From Cercis canadensis (Eukaryota > Streptophyta > Magnoliopsida > Fabales > Fabaceae), in assembly GCA_003255065.1 (NCBI GenBank), contig QAOA01006501.1, positions 64,901 to 128,900 of the forward strand: DNA of 64,000 nucleotides. The letters run 5' to 3'. Below are positions 1-12,389 of this stretch, piece by piece. The notes beneath the pieces were generated by a model. It ran no database searches, was not told the origin of the DNA, and was given only the letters and a program-made list of their open reading frames with translations. Position 1 is the stretch's first letter. Every line of letters begins with the position of its first letter. The position numbers and the translations under genes are program-made.

Positions 1-1600
1 TTTTTTTTTTTAAAGAAAATAGAAGAAATGCACTAAGTTGTTTCAACTTTCTGTATTTAACTAATCAAAAAGAAAATTTCTCTATTTAACTAACTTGTTT
101 TATAAATGGCTTGTTAATAGTGGTTATCCTTTTCAATAGTTATTATGTTTTGTTTCTTTAATTACTTTTTCCTTCAACCAAAACATAAATATCCTAAACC
201 CTAATTTTATGTCAATTAAGGTTATGTGATTTGAGATTATTTTAGTAGTCAAATATAACTATTTGTGTTATGAGATTAATTTATGAGTGAGTTGAGATTA
301 TTTTAATAATCATATATAGCTATTTGTACTATGAGATTAATTCATAGATGAGTTGAGATTAATTTAATGATCATAAGTTGTTTGATGTTCTTGAGTAATT
401 AATTGAGCTTACTTTAGGACTCACATTTGCTCTTGCAGACTAATTAATTAAGATCAATTGCATTGCACTTAGAATCCTTTCACTTTAGTCAAATGAAACA
501 TGAGTTCCATACACATGCTGCTTTTGCTAATTTAGAACATGCAAGAAGACAATTAGATCACCTTAATAAGCACTTAAGTATATATTGTCTCTAAATTTTG
601 TCATTTTAGATAGTACTAATGGATCAAGGTTACTAATATTGTAGTATAACTTATAAATTATTAAATCAAGGCACATGGAATTGCTCACATTTTTATTGTA
701 TTATTAAAATTTAGAGAGTGATTTTTAATACCAAAAAAAGCTACATAGTATTTCAATTAAAACACTTAGTTGCGATTTTTTTTTTTAAAATTTGATCAAG
801 ATAATTTTATGCCAAAGTTAGTAGTACTATAATGTTTTTGAAGTTGTTTTAAATTAATTCACATAATGATGAAATTAAGGTATTAAAATGTGAAAATATC
901 TACTTAGATAAAATTTTTAATTAAGTAGAAATTCTCATTCCAAAATTTAGAGCGTGCTTTGACACACAAGCTAAATTTTTTTAGACTTTTACACATTTTT
1001 ATAATATATAATGAGAATAATTAATGTAAATTTAGTGAAGCCATAAAAAAAATACAATTTTAAAATACACAAGATTATACAAAAAAGTTTTATGAAAAAA
1101 TTGGAAGGCAACATGTCAAAATATATGCATAATTCTTAAAATTTAAAATTAAATTATTTAAGCATTTAAAATAAAATAGAAGACTTAAACATTGGTTTTT
1201 TTTTTTAAAAAAAAATTTACTTAAAGAACTTCAAGGGATTGCTCCGTACTGTGGGGCACCGACTTCCTTCTTAAAGGAAATGTGAGGCATGATTTTGTAA
1301 TTCCCATTACTTCATGGACAATAACATAATTTCATTAAATACCCATGCCTAATTTCTAATTACCCAATGAACCAATTCCAGCAGTACCCATTCAAATACA
1401 ACAGTTCACTCAATCAATACATTGATGCCACGTGTGTGCATCAGTTGTTTTTGTGTCACAAGCGGCAACAAAGTCGCACCCAAATGATAAATCTATGTTT
1501 TCCCATTGGCCCTTGCGTTCTAATCTTAACGCGCACACAGAAAGGTAAAAGCGCCAACACACCCTTCCGTTCTCTTATGAAATTCAGACAATAATACAAT
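1..1600. other. AT-rich upstream DNA, no gene seen
   Basis: This is strongly AT-rich, non-coding-looking sequence ahead of the uricase gene. Apart from the 61-bp tandem repeat listed separately I see only short homopolymer runs. The last 300 bases before the uricase start are more GC-balanced and presumably hold its promoter and 5' UTR, but I could not pick a convincing TATA box. Confidence 0.5.
231..387. repeat. 61-bp tandem repeat, about 2.5 copies
   Basis: Three successive units start with TTGAGATTA at 231, 292 and 353, a period of 61 bp. Each continues with an AT-rich body containing CTATTTGT and TATGAGATTAATT. The third unit fades out after about 35 bases. The copies differ at several sites, so the array is not recent. 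Confidence 0.75.
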
Positions 1601-1671
1601 TGAATCAGTTCTGACTCAGAAATCTGACTTTCCACACCCAAACACTAGAGAGAAAGCAGCGAGCTTCTGCG

Positions 1672-4600
1672 ATGGCGAACGAAGTAGATGGTTTCAACTT
1701 TGAGCAGCAGCATGGAAAAGAGAGGGTGAGGGTAGCTCGCGTGTGGAAGAACAGCGATGGCCGCCATTTCATTGTGGAGTGGAATGTTAGCATAAACCTC
1801 GTCTCTGATTGCGTCGCTTCCTATGTCCGCGATGATAATTCCGACATCGTTGCCACTGACACCATGAAGAACACCGTATGATTCTTCTCTCAACTCTGAT
1901 TTGCTTATAGGATTCTCGTTTTGTGTAATTTCTGTTTGAATGCTGAGAAACCGAAAAGTGAAGCTGAATGGTTGTTATTTCTTTCTAACTTTCTTGAGAA
2001 AATCTTGTGTGGTTCGAATTAATACATTTTGGGTTTTTGAAACTGTAATTTTACTTTTATGTTTTTGGCACATAAAGAGAGTATCTAATAAACTTATTTA
2101 ACATTGCTGAAAATTTCATGTTCTTCGACTTCTGTTATGTTCTGGTCATACAATTTGATTCACATAAGAAACCCTTTTGATTGAAATGTTTACTTTTCAG
2201 TTCGGATCTCTGATCCTTTTTGTTCTAGTTTTGATTTTGACTTTTGAGGTGTTCTTGAAGCTTCTGTTTTGCTGCCTGGGAGTTGTTTAGCTGGATCAAT
2301 TGATGATGATGATATATATATATATATATATATAATTTTGATTGTGTTTGTGTGTGACAGATTAGCGATCAGTTGATACTTTTTTGATTGAAAAGTTAGC
2401 TTGTACAATGGTCTGATGCAATTTGTTCTATTCAAGCCTGAAATTAACTTTTAATCATCCAGTCAGCAGTTTTTGGACACCAAAATAATGAACTTTTCTG
2501 TTGCGATCTTTATTCTTTAGAACTGTTTACTTTTTGTTATTCTGTTTTCTATGTTTGATATTATCTTCTTGATGGCCTAGTTTGGTATAGAGCTTTTCTT
2601 CTTTAAGGGTAGTGGGAAGGGGTTTTAGTACAACTATGATAATTGACACTAATTTGACATAGGAACTGTCTAGTTTAGTTCCTTCTTGTCTTCTGTTAAT
2701 ATGACCAAAGATGGATAACATTAAGCTCTAATGGATAGGTGGGATATCGAAATTACTCTGATGACTGTAGAATTGATGGTTTAAAGTTTGTATTTTTCTT
2801 TTTTCTTTTTGGGTTTTATTTAATGTATCTTGCTGCAAAAGGATACTTCATCCCTAGGGATAAGCCACTCACCGAATCACCTTAAATTTGCTTGCTGTGG
2901 CTGATATTTTGTTTCCTTCATTGTGTGTTCCCAAGAAGTGATGTTAGAGCCTAGTTTGGATATTGAATATGCTGGGAACTGTGAATGCTAGATAGGAGGG
3001 GAAATATCCACAAGTAACATAATAAAACGATGATATTTGAGACACAGTTATATGTTTAAGTTTGACCTTTTGAAAAGTTGGGTTATGTACCCAAATTTAT
3101 TTCTACTCTCTCATTCTGGGATACACTGTGATAATGTCTTATGTCATTAGCTACCAGCTTCTGTTAATCTTTTATATATTCCCGTGATCATTCCATTCAC
3201 TTTTAAATTTAAGTGAGTTGTAATCAGGTGTATGCAAAGGCAAAGGAATGTTCCGAACTACTTTCTGTGGAGGACTTTGCAATTGAACTTGCTAAGCATT
3301 TCACATCATTTTACAATCAGGTAGGTGACAAACATATCTAATATCATTGTTCTTTTTTCATCATGATTTCCCCCTTAATACTGTAATTTCACCAACCTTA
3401 TCTCTAATTATTATTTTCCTTCTCATCATTATCATTTTTCTTTTAAATTTGTCATTACATAGGGAAAACCCCCTTATTTTCTTGGTGTTTTGTAGGTTAC
3501 TACTGCTATAGTAAAGATAGTGGAAAAACCATGGGAGCGTGTTTATGTGGAAGGTCAACCTCATGAACATGGTTAGTCACACACTGTAAATTGTTTGTGT
3601 TAGAACTTAGAATTTATCAATAACTCATCTCTTTACACTCTGCAGAAGTTGTGTCCTTTTATTAAGAAATAAGACACGAAAAAGCCCAAAGGCTACAGTA
3701 AAAAACAGAAATTAAAGCCTCAATGAACCCTAGATGATTAGGTCTACATATAAGAAATTATAGTCCAGAATCTGCCAAGACCTGCTCCGTCATCATTCTG
3801 TGAACAGCACTGCTACAGTGACATTGACTATAGAGTGAACAGTAAATATTATCCAGAAATTCATTGTAACTCTCCAATCAACTGATTGGCCATTAGGCTG
3901 TGAACATTAATGCTTAATTAACGTGAACAGTAACTATTACCCAAAATTTCGATTTTGCTTTCAAACAGAATATGATTCATCATGATACCACAAGATCAAT
4001 GCTTGGGGTTTATAAATCTGCCCTTTTCTATTCCACCTGTACACCTTTAGTTGATTTCTGTAAGTATAGCTATGGGCAAAAACCATTAGAACTAGCTACC
4101 AGAAATATTTGCCATGATAATGTTTGCTACATTATTAGTTTTCAATCATACTTTGTTTGTCTAAAATCTGGTTTTGAATTAGTTCCAATATAAAAAATCT
4201 TTTATAAATAACTTAGAAATTAGGATTTTGAGGAGTTAAGTTTCTCTTTGTAATTAAAATTTGAAAAACATATTACTTTTAGATTATAAATAAGCTTCTA
4301 AATTGGAATCCACGTCTCTTTTATTGGTTCTCTTCATGCATCCTCTAATCTGGGAAGGAGGATTTGGTCTCTTGATTCTTCTGGTATGTTTTCTTGTAAG
4401 TCTTTCTTCTATTTCCTAATCCATTATCTGAATAGAGAGAAGTTCCTTCTAGAAAAACCACTTTGGAAATCTAAAGTTCACTTTAGGTCAAGTCTTTCAT
4501 CCAGACAGAAATGCTCAATACACACTAATTACATGTTGCAGATTCATAGATCTAAAAAGAACTTGTCTCCTAATATCTCTGTTGTACGTTGTACTCTAAT

Positions 4601-7600
4601 TCAGAACAGCTATACAGTTTTTCTTGCATTGCCCAGTAACTTGCTATATTTGGAGTAGGCTTTCTGGTGTGTTTGGTGAATATTGAGTGTGCCCTCAAAG
4701 CTTGGAGTGTTTTTTTTTTCCGACTAAGTTCAGTAGTTTAAGACAGAGAAAGGAAGGAAAAGTTTTATTGTAGTGCGCTTCTTATGCTGTTCCTTGGTGT
4801 CTTTGTTTGGAGTGAAATGCTTTCAAAGGAAAATATTTGTTCCTGGACCTGCTCCAGGATAGGATTGTGTTGATGGCTGCTCTTTGGCGTTCAGCACATG
4901 GTTTCTTTAGTGGAATCAGTGGTATACATGCAGAGGGATTGGAAAGCTCTTTTGAACTAATTTTTTTCTTTTCTTTCTTTTGCCCTGTATGGAGGACTTT
5001 TCATGGTAATCTTTCTCTGTGGATGTGAAGAAATCTTAAAATATTTTAGTTTAACCTTGTCTTTTCCATCAATAATGAGAGGAAATTTTTTGATGATATT
5101 GAAATGGGACTGTTATAAAGGGCTTGTCTTGTATGGTTAATTAGATGCAGAACTGAAGAATAGGTAGAAGATCTTAATTAATTATTATTATTATTATTTT
5201 TTTCTACAGAAATGGTCAAATTGTATAGGAATTTATAAAGACTTGAAAGGGCCAAGCTATACCAAATTGAAATCTGGTTAGCCTGACCAAAATAGATAGA
5301 TCCCCAGAATTTTATATTATAAACTCTGGTTTGTTTCCTATCCACCCTCAAGTTCATTGCTTTTGTCTATATAAGGTTTCAAGCTTGGATCTGAGAAGCA
5401 TATAGCTGAGGCAATAGTAAAAAAGTCTGGTGTATTACGGTTAACTTCTGGAATTGAAGGATTGTCTCTGCTGAAGACAACCAAGGTAAGCTTGCTATAA
5501 TTTACTGAAGTATAAAAACTCATTCTTTAATTTTCATATATAACCTATCTCTGTTTTATACAGATTTCTCGGAATAAGACATGGTTGTGTGTGCAGGGGC
5601 TTCCAAATGATATAATTCTTAACATTGTCTTAATAAAATGTTTTCACAATTTGATGCTTTAAGTGGCATAATATCTTCATAGATGAAAAATAAATTCTTG
5701 AAAGTATGACTTCCCCTTTCTTTGGCTTTTTATTTGATGACAAAATTTCAGCACATGTTATAACATCAGAGCTGTACTGTATTCCAGTTGCAAGACTTAA
5801 GAAAAGTGACTTTACTGTGAAGGGAACAGGAGAAAAGAGAAAAAAAGAGGAGGGCAGGGGGACAGGGGAGGGGNGGGGGGGGGGTGTGGTGTGGTGAGCG
5901 CAGAAAAAATAATATTACTGAATACTAATAGTTGAATTGTAATACCTGCATCTTTATGATTTAATGAGCATATCTCTAATGAATATCCGGAGAGGTCTCA
6001 TTCTCTTTTATTCTTTGCTCGCATTTTTTAAATTGTAAAGGAGTATAAGCCTTTTTATTTTTTATTTTATTTTTATCTGTTAATAATTTTGTTTCTTTTG
6101 TTAGATAAAAGAAAAAAAGAAAAGTAAAAGACTGTTTGGTAATAGAACCCAAGCTTGGCTTCTTTGTGGGTTTCAGCTCATGCATTTTTTAGAGGCTCTT
6201 TGGTGGAGTTGCAGAGGGGGTTGGGAAGCTCTCTTTACCCAATGCCTTTTCTTTTTTGCTTGTTTTGTTGTTCCTTGGTTTCCTGTAGGATGATCCTGTG
6301 GCCTTAACCTATGTATTTTTCTTCTTTCCACTAATAAATTCTTCATTTATCCCAAAAAAAAAAAAATAATAAATAAATAAAGCTTTTTTGAGTCACAGCA
6401 GAGTCTGCTGTTCAGCTGGAATATGCTTCAGGGTGCAGTTCCAAATCCTTAATCTGACAAAAAAAGACATGTTAGTAATATTATGATAACTCAGTAATTT
6501 TTTTTATTACTTCACAATTTTTTCGGCAAAATATATCATGCTTTGGCATAAATTTCATTTGCAAACATCCTTTGGACTGTTAAACTTTGTTCATTTTTTC
6601 TCTTGATGTTAGCTGGTTTTTCTCTTCCAGAGTGTATATACATAAATTTTAAACATTGATTACGTTGGTTCATTATAAATTTGAGGAGAGGAGATATCAG
6701 ATATGATTACTGTTATAATTAGCTTTGAAAATGTTTAACATCTCACTACTTTTTCTAATAACTGCTGGTATATAATGTTTTATGTGACTTAGTAGCATTA
6801 AATTAATAAAATTACCTACTGGTCATATATGCTATCCTTGGTGTTGGCATATGTGGCAAAACAAGGAGGAGGGGGATGGGTGACAACATTGGCTCTTTTT
6901 CAACTAGATATTAACTATATGAATGCTCATACAATTCAATGTCAAAAGACTTCAGTGAAAAATCAATGTCACAGTATCTAAAGAATAAGAATTATGTTAC
7001 AAAAATATACATGCAATTTCGTGTGGTGAACATAAGAGATACTCAAAATAGTATTTTGATAAAAGAAGTAAGATGAGTATTACAACAAAACAGATACAAA
7101 AGACAAAATCAAAATAAAGAAAAACCTCAAAACGAAGAGGGCTTACTGATCTTCCTGAATATTGGCCAAGCACATCAAAATCATAAACTTGGAGGGTTCA
7201 GTGAAATCATTGCATCCTGCACTCTATAATGTGTCTGGTCGTAAGCTGAACACATGACAAGATGATACTCGTTCAGAAAAACTTGAAATTTTATCCAAAT
7301 TTTCCCATGCCGAACAGAATCTGTTTGTAAAACAGAGTGTGCTTGTATTATTTGTGCCCTTTCAACAGATCAATACATACACTTGGCATGACTTCTCTAC
7401 TTGCTTTATCTTTGTTGAACTTCTCTTACTTGGTCAATGCCTCGATAAAAAAAATCTTTTTACTCGATCCACCATATGACTGAAGATTGAACAGGCGGAT
7501 GAGGATATTTCTTTCATAAGAATTTTGAAATATATGAAAGAAGTAATTATAATCTTCATGGTTTAGATGAACTTCTCCAGATGGTAGAGTTAAACTGTTT

Positions 7601-9775
7601 GGCCTTGGGGCTTGTTCAATTTTCATGAGCATAAGGATAAAGGATTTATCTTAGACTTCTATAACAGATTTGAATCTTCCCCCGTGCTCTTTTGAATGAA
7701 TGTGATGTTGTTTACAAACTAGTTATCGCTTCACAATTAGCACACATGGTAGCATCTGAATTTTGTTAAACTTGTTCTGTACAGCTTAGACCTTAAGCAC
7801 TATCTCACGTGCTGTGTTGATAGACTTTCTTTTTTAATGATGCTGAGTTTCTTTACCACATGGATATTAATAAGAGTGTACCTAATTTGTCTTTTGTGCC
7901 TTCCACCCACCCCCCTTGTGAAACATAAGAGTTACTGATTGATAATACAAATGTTTCTAGTGCAATAACCTCTCTGATTTCCTTGCTGATTTCTGATTCT
8001 GGATAACTTGCGAGTAGTCTGGCTTTGAGGGGTTTATAAGGGACAAGTACACAGTTCTTCCAGAAACACGTGAAAGGATATTAGCAACAGAATTAACCGC
8101 CCTATGGAGGTAAAATATTTTTCTATGTAAATTGTCTATATGTAATAATGCATTAAAAAATCCAACCGGATCCAACTGTAACCCATGTATAGATGGTGTA
8201 GAAAAAAGGTTATACAACCCTGTCAATAAGAAAAGGAAAAGAAACTAGACTTTCAAGGCCATACATCTTAGAATTTCTAGAGACTTACTAAAAGCCTCAT
8301 GAACTGAACAACTGTCCAAGTTAAACCACCTGATAATTGATTACTTGAATACTTGATGCGTGAAATAGAAAATCAATGATTTTTTCCATGCCTCTAGGTT
8401 TGTTCTATTGGTCGTTGGATGTTATAAGGAATCCAAAGCTGATTTTCTCTTTAACATGGAGAATACAAAGTCATAATTCTGAATTAAATGGCGTTGCAGG
8501 TATTCATATGAATTTCTGTGTATCGTCCCTCAGCAGCCACTTTACTTTACAGAGAAGTACCAGAATATGAAAAAAGTTCTCATTGACACTTTCTTTGGCC
8601 CACCGAAAGAGGGAACCTACAGCCCATCTGTTCAAAGCACTCTTTATCAGATGGCAAGGGCCACACTTGGCAGGTCTCTCTATGAACTCCTCTTTTTGTC
8701 TAGATGTGTGTGCGTGCACACATATCTCCATCTCTCCCTCTCCCCTCCCTCCCTTCTCTTCTTCACTTCACAGACACACACACACGCATCTGGTTGTTCT
8801 CTAAAACACCACAAATTCAATTCATTTCGTTAGCATTTGAATGAGCTCTATTGATATTATTATGTTTCAGATTTCCTGACATATATTCAATCCAACTAAA
8901 GATGCCGAATCTCCATTTCTTGCCTGTCAATATCTCAAACAAGGATAATCAAATTGTAAAGGTATGCAGATTATTTGCCCTGTAAGCTTGTAGAAATTAA
9001 AGGAGCACATTACTAATTACTCACTGATTTTATTCTAATTTACATTTCCCTCTGGAGCAAGGAAAGTTGAGGAACCACAGTTGGGAATCAAATGTCATAA
9101 TATCTAGTGGGGTTTGTTGAATGTTATAAGCTTTACAAACTTGGGTTTTGCATTATTTTGCTCCGTGGTGCTCATTGCAGCTGCTGCTTGTTCCCATCCT
9201 GGAGATTCAAACAGCTCTGACTTTCTTCTGACCTTATGTCAATGAATTGTGTATACTAGCCACACATTATCTGAAGGGCTTGAGATCATAAATACAGCTC
9301 TTACTTGAGATGGGGGTTTAAGGGAAAGAAAGGGTTATCCTCATGTTGCACTGAAATATAGACCAAAATTGGTATATGGAAGAAAAATATGGAATGCAAA
9401 AGAACATGAACAAATTTAGATTAAGAAACCCTGTCTATCAAATCCTAGACCTGATTTATTTTTTCAAAAATATGTATTTTCCTTTTCTTCCAAAATATAT
9501 TTATTTTCACTGTTGTCAACTTTTCATTAACTTAGTCAATTGTCATTGGTGGACTGACCTTGCTGACAGTTTATTATGTCTAAATATGTTGTGTTCATAC
9601 CACTATCAACTCCTAGACCTGATTTATTTTCTTTGCATTTTACATGTTAATCTGTCAAATATATTAGAAACTGACAATGATGTTCTCGCAGTTTGATGAT
9701 GATGTATATTTACCAACGGATGAACCACATGGATCGATTGAAGCAAGCTTGAGCCGATTCTGGTCAAAGATGTAG
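1672..9775 (+). CDS. uricase (urate oxidase), 8 exons, peroxisomal
   Basis: Urate oxidase oxidises urate to 5-hydroxyisourate with release of hydrogen peroxide, on the purine breakdown route to allantoin in peroxisomes. Exons by eye, all with GT-AG borders and a continuous frame: 1672-1875, 3228-3320, 3496-3571, 5376-5485, 8018-8109, 8500-8673, 8871-8961, 9692-9775. The product is 307 residues, about the length of soybean uricase (309). Family motifs are [12 protein letters not shown] near residue 14, [13 protein letters not shown] near 56 (the T62-D63 pair matches the catalytic ATD of the family), [33 protein letters not shown] and PTDEPHGSI with the expected catalytic-type histidine H293. 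The last three residues are SKM, an accepted plant variant of the PTS1 signal; soybean uricase ends SKL. Introns 3, 4 and 1 are long (1.8, 2.5 and 1.35 kb). The start is the ATG opening the conserved N-terminus. No disruption is seen, so I take it as functional. Confidence 0.96.
2311..2334. repeat. (TA)n microsatellite in uricase intron 1
   Basis: About twelve TA units follow a short GAT run. It lies wholly inside the first intron of the uricase gene. Confidence 0.9.
5820..5896. repeat. purine-rich low-complexity tract with an N, uricase intron 4
   Basis: A run of A/G turns into an almost pure G tract interrupted by an undetermined base at 5874. It is probably a sequencing or assembly break in a homopolymer. 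The reading frame through it has no coding character. Confidence 0.8.
6140..6382 (+). mobile_element. possible LINE 3' tail with poly(A) in uricase intron 4
   Basis: A moderately GC-balanced stretch ends in a run of A followed by AATAA units (about 6353-6382). That is the usual 3' end of a plant L1-type insertion in sense orientation. I see no recognisable reverse transcriptase and did not find target duplications, so this could also be a processed transcript tail. Confidence 0.3.
8700..8795. repeat. CT-rich and (CA)n low-complexity tract, uricase intron 6
   Basis: Pyrimidine-rich sequence (CTCTCCCTC type) is followed by an ACACACAC run. It lies between exons 6 and 7 of uricase. Confidence 0.8.
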
Positions 9776-9952
9776 AAACTACAAATCATCCCAGCTTGTT
9801 CCTTCTCAGAATGTTGGGTTGGGTCTTTGGTTCTCTTTAACTTGGAGATGCAACTTAAATGTATGGAACTTATCATGATTAAAGATAATGCACTAAGCAA
9901 ACTAGGCCAGAGAGACTCAGCCATATATCTGCAGTTTGTTGTCATCTAATAG

Positions 9953-9958
9953 AATAAA
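9953..9958 (+). terminator. candidate poly(A) signal of uricase
   Basis: A canonical AATAAA lies 178 bases past the uricase stop codon, followed by TTTGT and AT-rich DNA. Plant poly(A) signals are loose, so this is only the most obvious candidate. Confidence 0.45.
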
Positions 9959-10884
9959 ATTTGTCAATATATATATTATATTCATTCCTTCTTATGAGTA
10001 GTTCTTTCTCAAATACATTTGGTTTCATGGAGGGATGATTTTCATCATGGGAAATAAAGTGTACAGGGATGACTTCCACGAATAATATTCAAGGGCAACA
10101 ATGTATATCAAAACTGTTGTTCGATCGTTAGTCATATTATTAAAGTCTAAACTCCAATAATTTCCTAATGATATCATGGGGGGTGAATAAGAATAAACAT
10201 GATATTTATATCAATAAAGTAGTTAAATCGTTTAATTTGATCAGAAATTTTCAGATAACTATTTGAGCTATAGTATTTGTTTAATAGGGCTTCATAATAT
10301 AACAGAATTACCATATTAGGATTTCTTAGATCTATTTTTTGAACTTGTAGATAAATAGCAATATTTTTGCAATCAAGAGGATTCGAACTAGAAAATAAAG
10401 GAGTGAAGAGACAAACTTTTTTATTGGGAGCACACTCCATTAAGATAGAGCTTTTCTTCGATTTCTTAGATCTATTAGTTTTGATTAGATATTGTTGCTT
10501 TGCTTATTTGACCGTTTCTCCTCTCTCCCTACTACATCAATATAATATTAAGTTGATCTCAGTCTTGTCCATGCTTTGCTATTAGCAAGGAAATTAAAGT
10601 TAGGCCCCGTTTGAATAGTATAATTTACAGTTTATTATAATTTTTCTATTACTATAAGTGCTTTTATATATATAAAAAAATAAAATTTAGATAAATTTAT
10701 ATAAGTAACATATTAACCCCTTAAAAACTATTTTTGTATGCTTATTAAAAAAGTCTTGTGCTAAATCCAATTTGAGTGATGAGGGACAAACTGATTTGCA
10801 AATTTATGGGACAATTATATCTACACCTTCATCGCTTTTCGTATCTCCCTGAGACCATCGACCTTCTTTGTATCTCCCAATTTC

Positions 10885-11120
10885 TTCCTACACGTTGAGA
10901 CCCGTCCATGGCTTCTCTATCTCCATTTGTCGCTTCTGACGCACCTAGTAGGTATGTCTTTCTGCAGATTTTCGTTTCATTTGCTTTCACTTTCATCTCT
11001 GTTTCTCCTCTTTTTTTTTCTTCTGCATTTTTTCTTTCATACCCGTCCTTTCTACTCTGTTTCTCCATCTCCATTTGTCGCTTCTGCCGCACTTTGTTTT
11101 GAGACCCGTCCATGGTTCTG
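10885..11120 (+). repeat. locally duplicated CT-rich leader-like sequence
   Basis: GAGACCCGTCCATGG occurs at about 10898 and again at about 11101. CTCCATTTGTCGCTTCTG occurs at about 10921 and again at about 11069. The order of the two motifs is swapped between copies, so this is not a simple tandem duplication. The stretch is pyrimidine-rich like a plant 5' UTR and precedes the PPR pseudogene. No coding function is evident. Confidence 0.5.
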
Positions 11121-11467
11121 CAATGATTCCTTCGCTCCTTGTGATAAATGTGATAAATACTGAAATAGCGCATACCTAGTGAGCAATTTTTGGCCTTTGA
11201 AATGGATTCTTGGTTGTTCAGAATGGGTCATTGCGAACCCTGAGATGTGATTAAGATTTGAGCCGACCCTTTTCGTTTGTTGTATAATGACTGATCAATT
11301 TGTGTGTGATTTTCTTCTTCTTTTAATGATTGTACTGTACATGGCTGTTTTACAACAAGCATGTTTCAAAAATATTTAGAGGAACATGCATCACATGCAG
11401 AGACATGGTCTGACAAACAAAACCAGAAGATCTAGCTCCCACCACATATTCTATTCATAATGTAAAT

Positions 11468-12382
11468 ATGCTTGAACTTAACTCTCAATTGAAGCATTTA
11501 GTGAAAAGGGGTAAATTATGTGAAGCTAAGAACATGTTTGATAAAATGTCTCAGAGGTGAGGTTTCATGGACCACAATAATAGCTGGTTATGTCAATGCC
11601 TCAAACTCCCATGGAGCATTGATCTTGTTCTCAAATATGTTGGTCCAGCCAGGACTTCAAATAGACCCATTCATGATTAGTGTTGCACTCAAGGTTCGTG
11701 CTCTCAGCATGAATATGTATCATGGAGAATTACTGCATGGCTATTCAGTGAAATTTGGTTTGATATACTCAGTATTTGTTGGAGTGCCCTACTAGACATG
11801 TACATGAAAATAGGCAAAATTGAGCAAGGTCGCCAAGCCTTTGAAGAAATGACAGAAAGAAATGTAGTATCATGGACTGCCATTAGAGTCGGGCTTGTAC
11901 ACGCCGGTTATAGTAAGGAGGGATGATTGTACTTTTCTCGAATGTGGAATTCAAAAGTGGGCTGTGATTCATATGCATTTGCCATTGCTTTAAAAGCATC
12001 TGCTGATTCAGGTTCTTTACTTCATGGAAAAGCTATACACACACAAACAATAAAAAAAGGGAAAGATGAGAGCTCTTTTGTTGTTGATTCTCTTGTTACC
12101 ATGTGCAATAAATGTGGGAAACCAGACTACGGCTTGCAATTGTTCAAAAGAATGAGGATGCCAGATGTGGTTTCATGGACAACCATTATTACAACATATT
12201 TTCAGATGGGTGAAGATGAACATGCAGTGGAATCATTTAAAAGAATGAGAAAATCAGATGTCAGTCCCAATGAATACACTTTTTCAGTAGTAATTTCTGC
12301 TTGTTCAAATCTTGCTATAAGTGAATGGGGGAAACAGTTGCATGCCCATCTATTTCTTTCTTTTCGCCACAATTCATTGTAG
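11468..12382 (+). pseudogene. pentatricopeptide repeat (PPR) protein pseudogene, PLS type
   Basis: The translation matches the N-terminal half of a plant PPR protein of the At3g47840 type (family comparison from memory). Recognisable pieces are LNSQLKHLVKRGKLCEAKN, VSWTTIIAGYVNAS, GELLHGYSVKFGLI, NVVSWTA, FAIALKASADSGS, HGKAIHTQTIKKG, PDVVSWTTIITTY and NEYTFSVVISACSNLA. Intact members of this type are about 700 residues and act in organelle RNA processing; here about 300 are present. The frame breaks near 11556 and near 11785, a TGA falls at about 11923, and the homology stops abruptly after GKQLHAH near 12350. The C-terminal repeats are absent. It is a dead, truncated copy. The intact gene is presumably elsewhere. 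Confidence 0.88.
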
Positions 12383-12389
12383 AAACTAG

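Noticed and set aside
4386-5028. Open frames in uricase intron 3 as hidden exons
   Set aside because: The uricase frame joins cleanly from 3571 to 5376, and these frames have no match to the family.
8567-8833. Frame starting [16 protein letters not shown] as a separate gene
   Set aside because: It is uricase exon 6 running on into intron 6.
9664-9945. Minus-strand frame over the uricase 3' end
   Set aside because: It is antisense to the last uricase exon and 3' UTR, with no domain.
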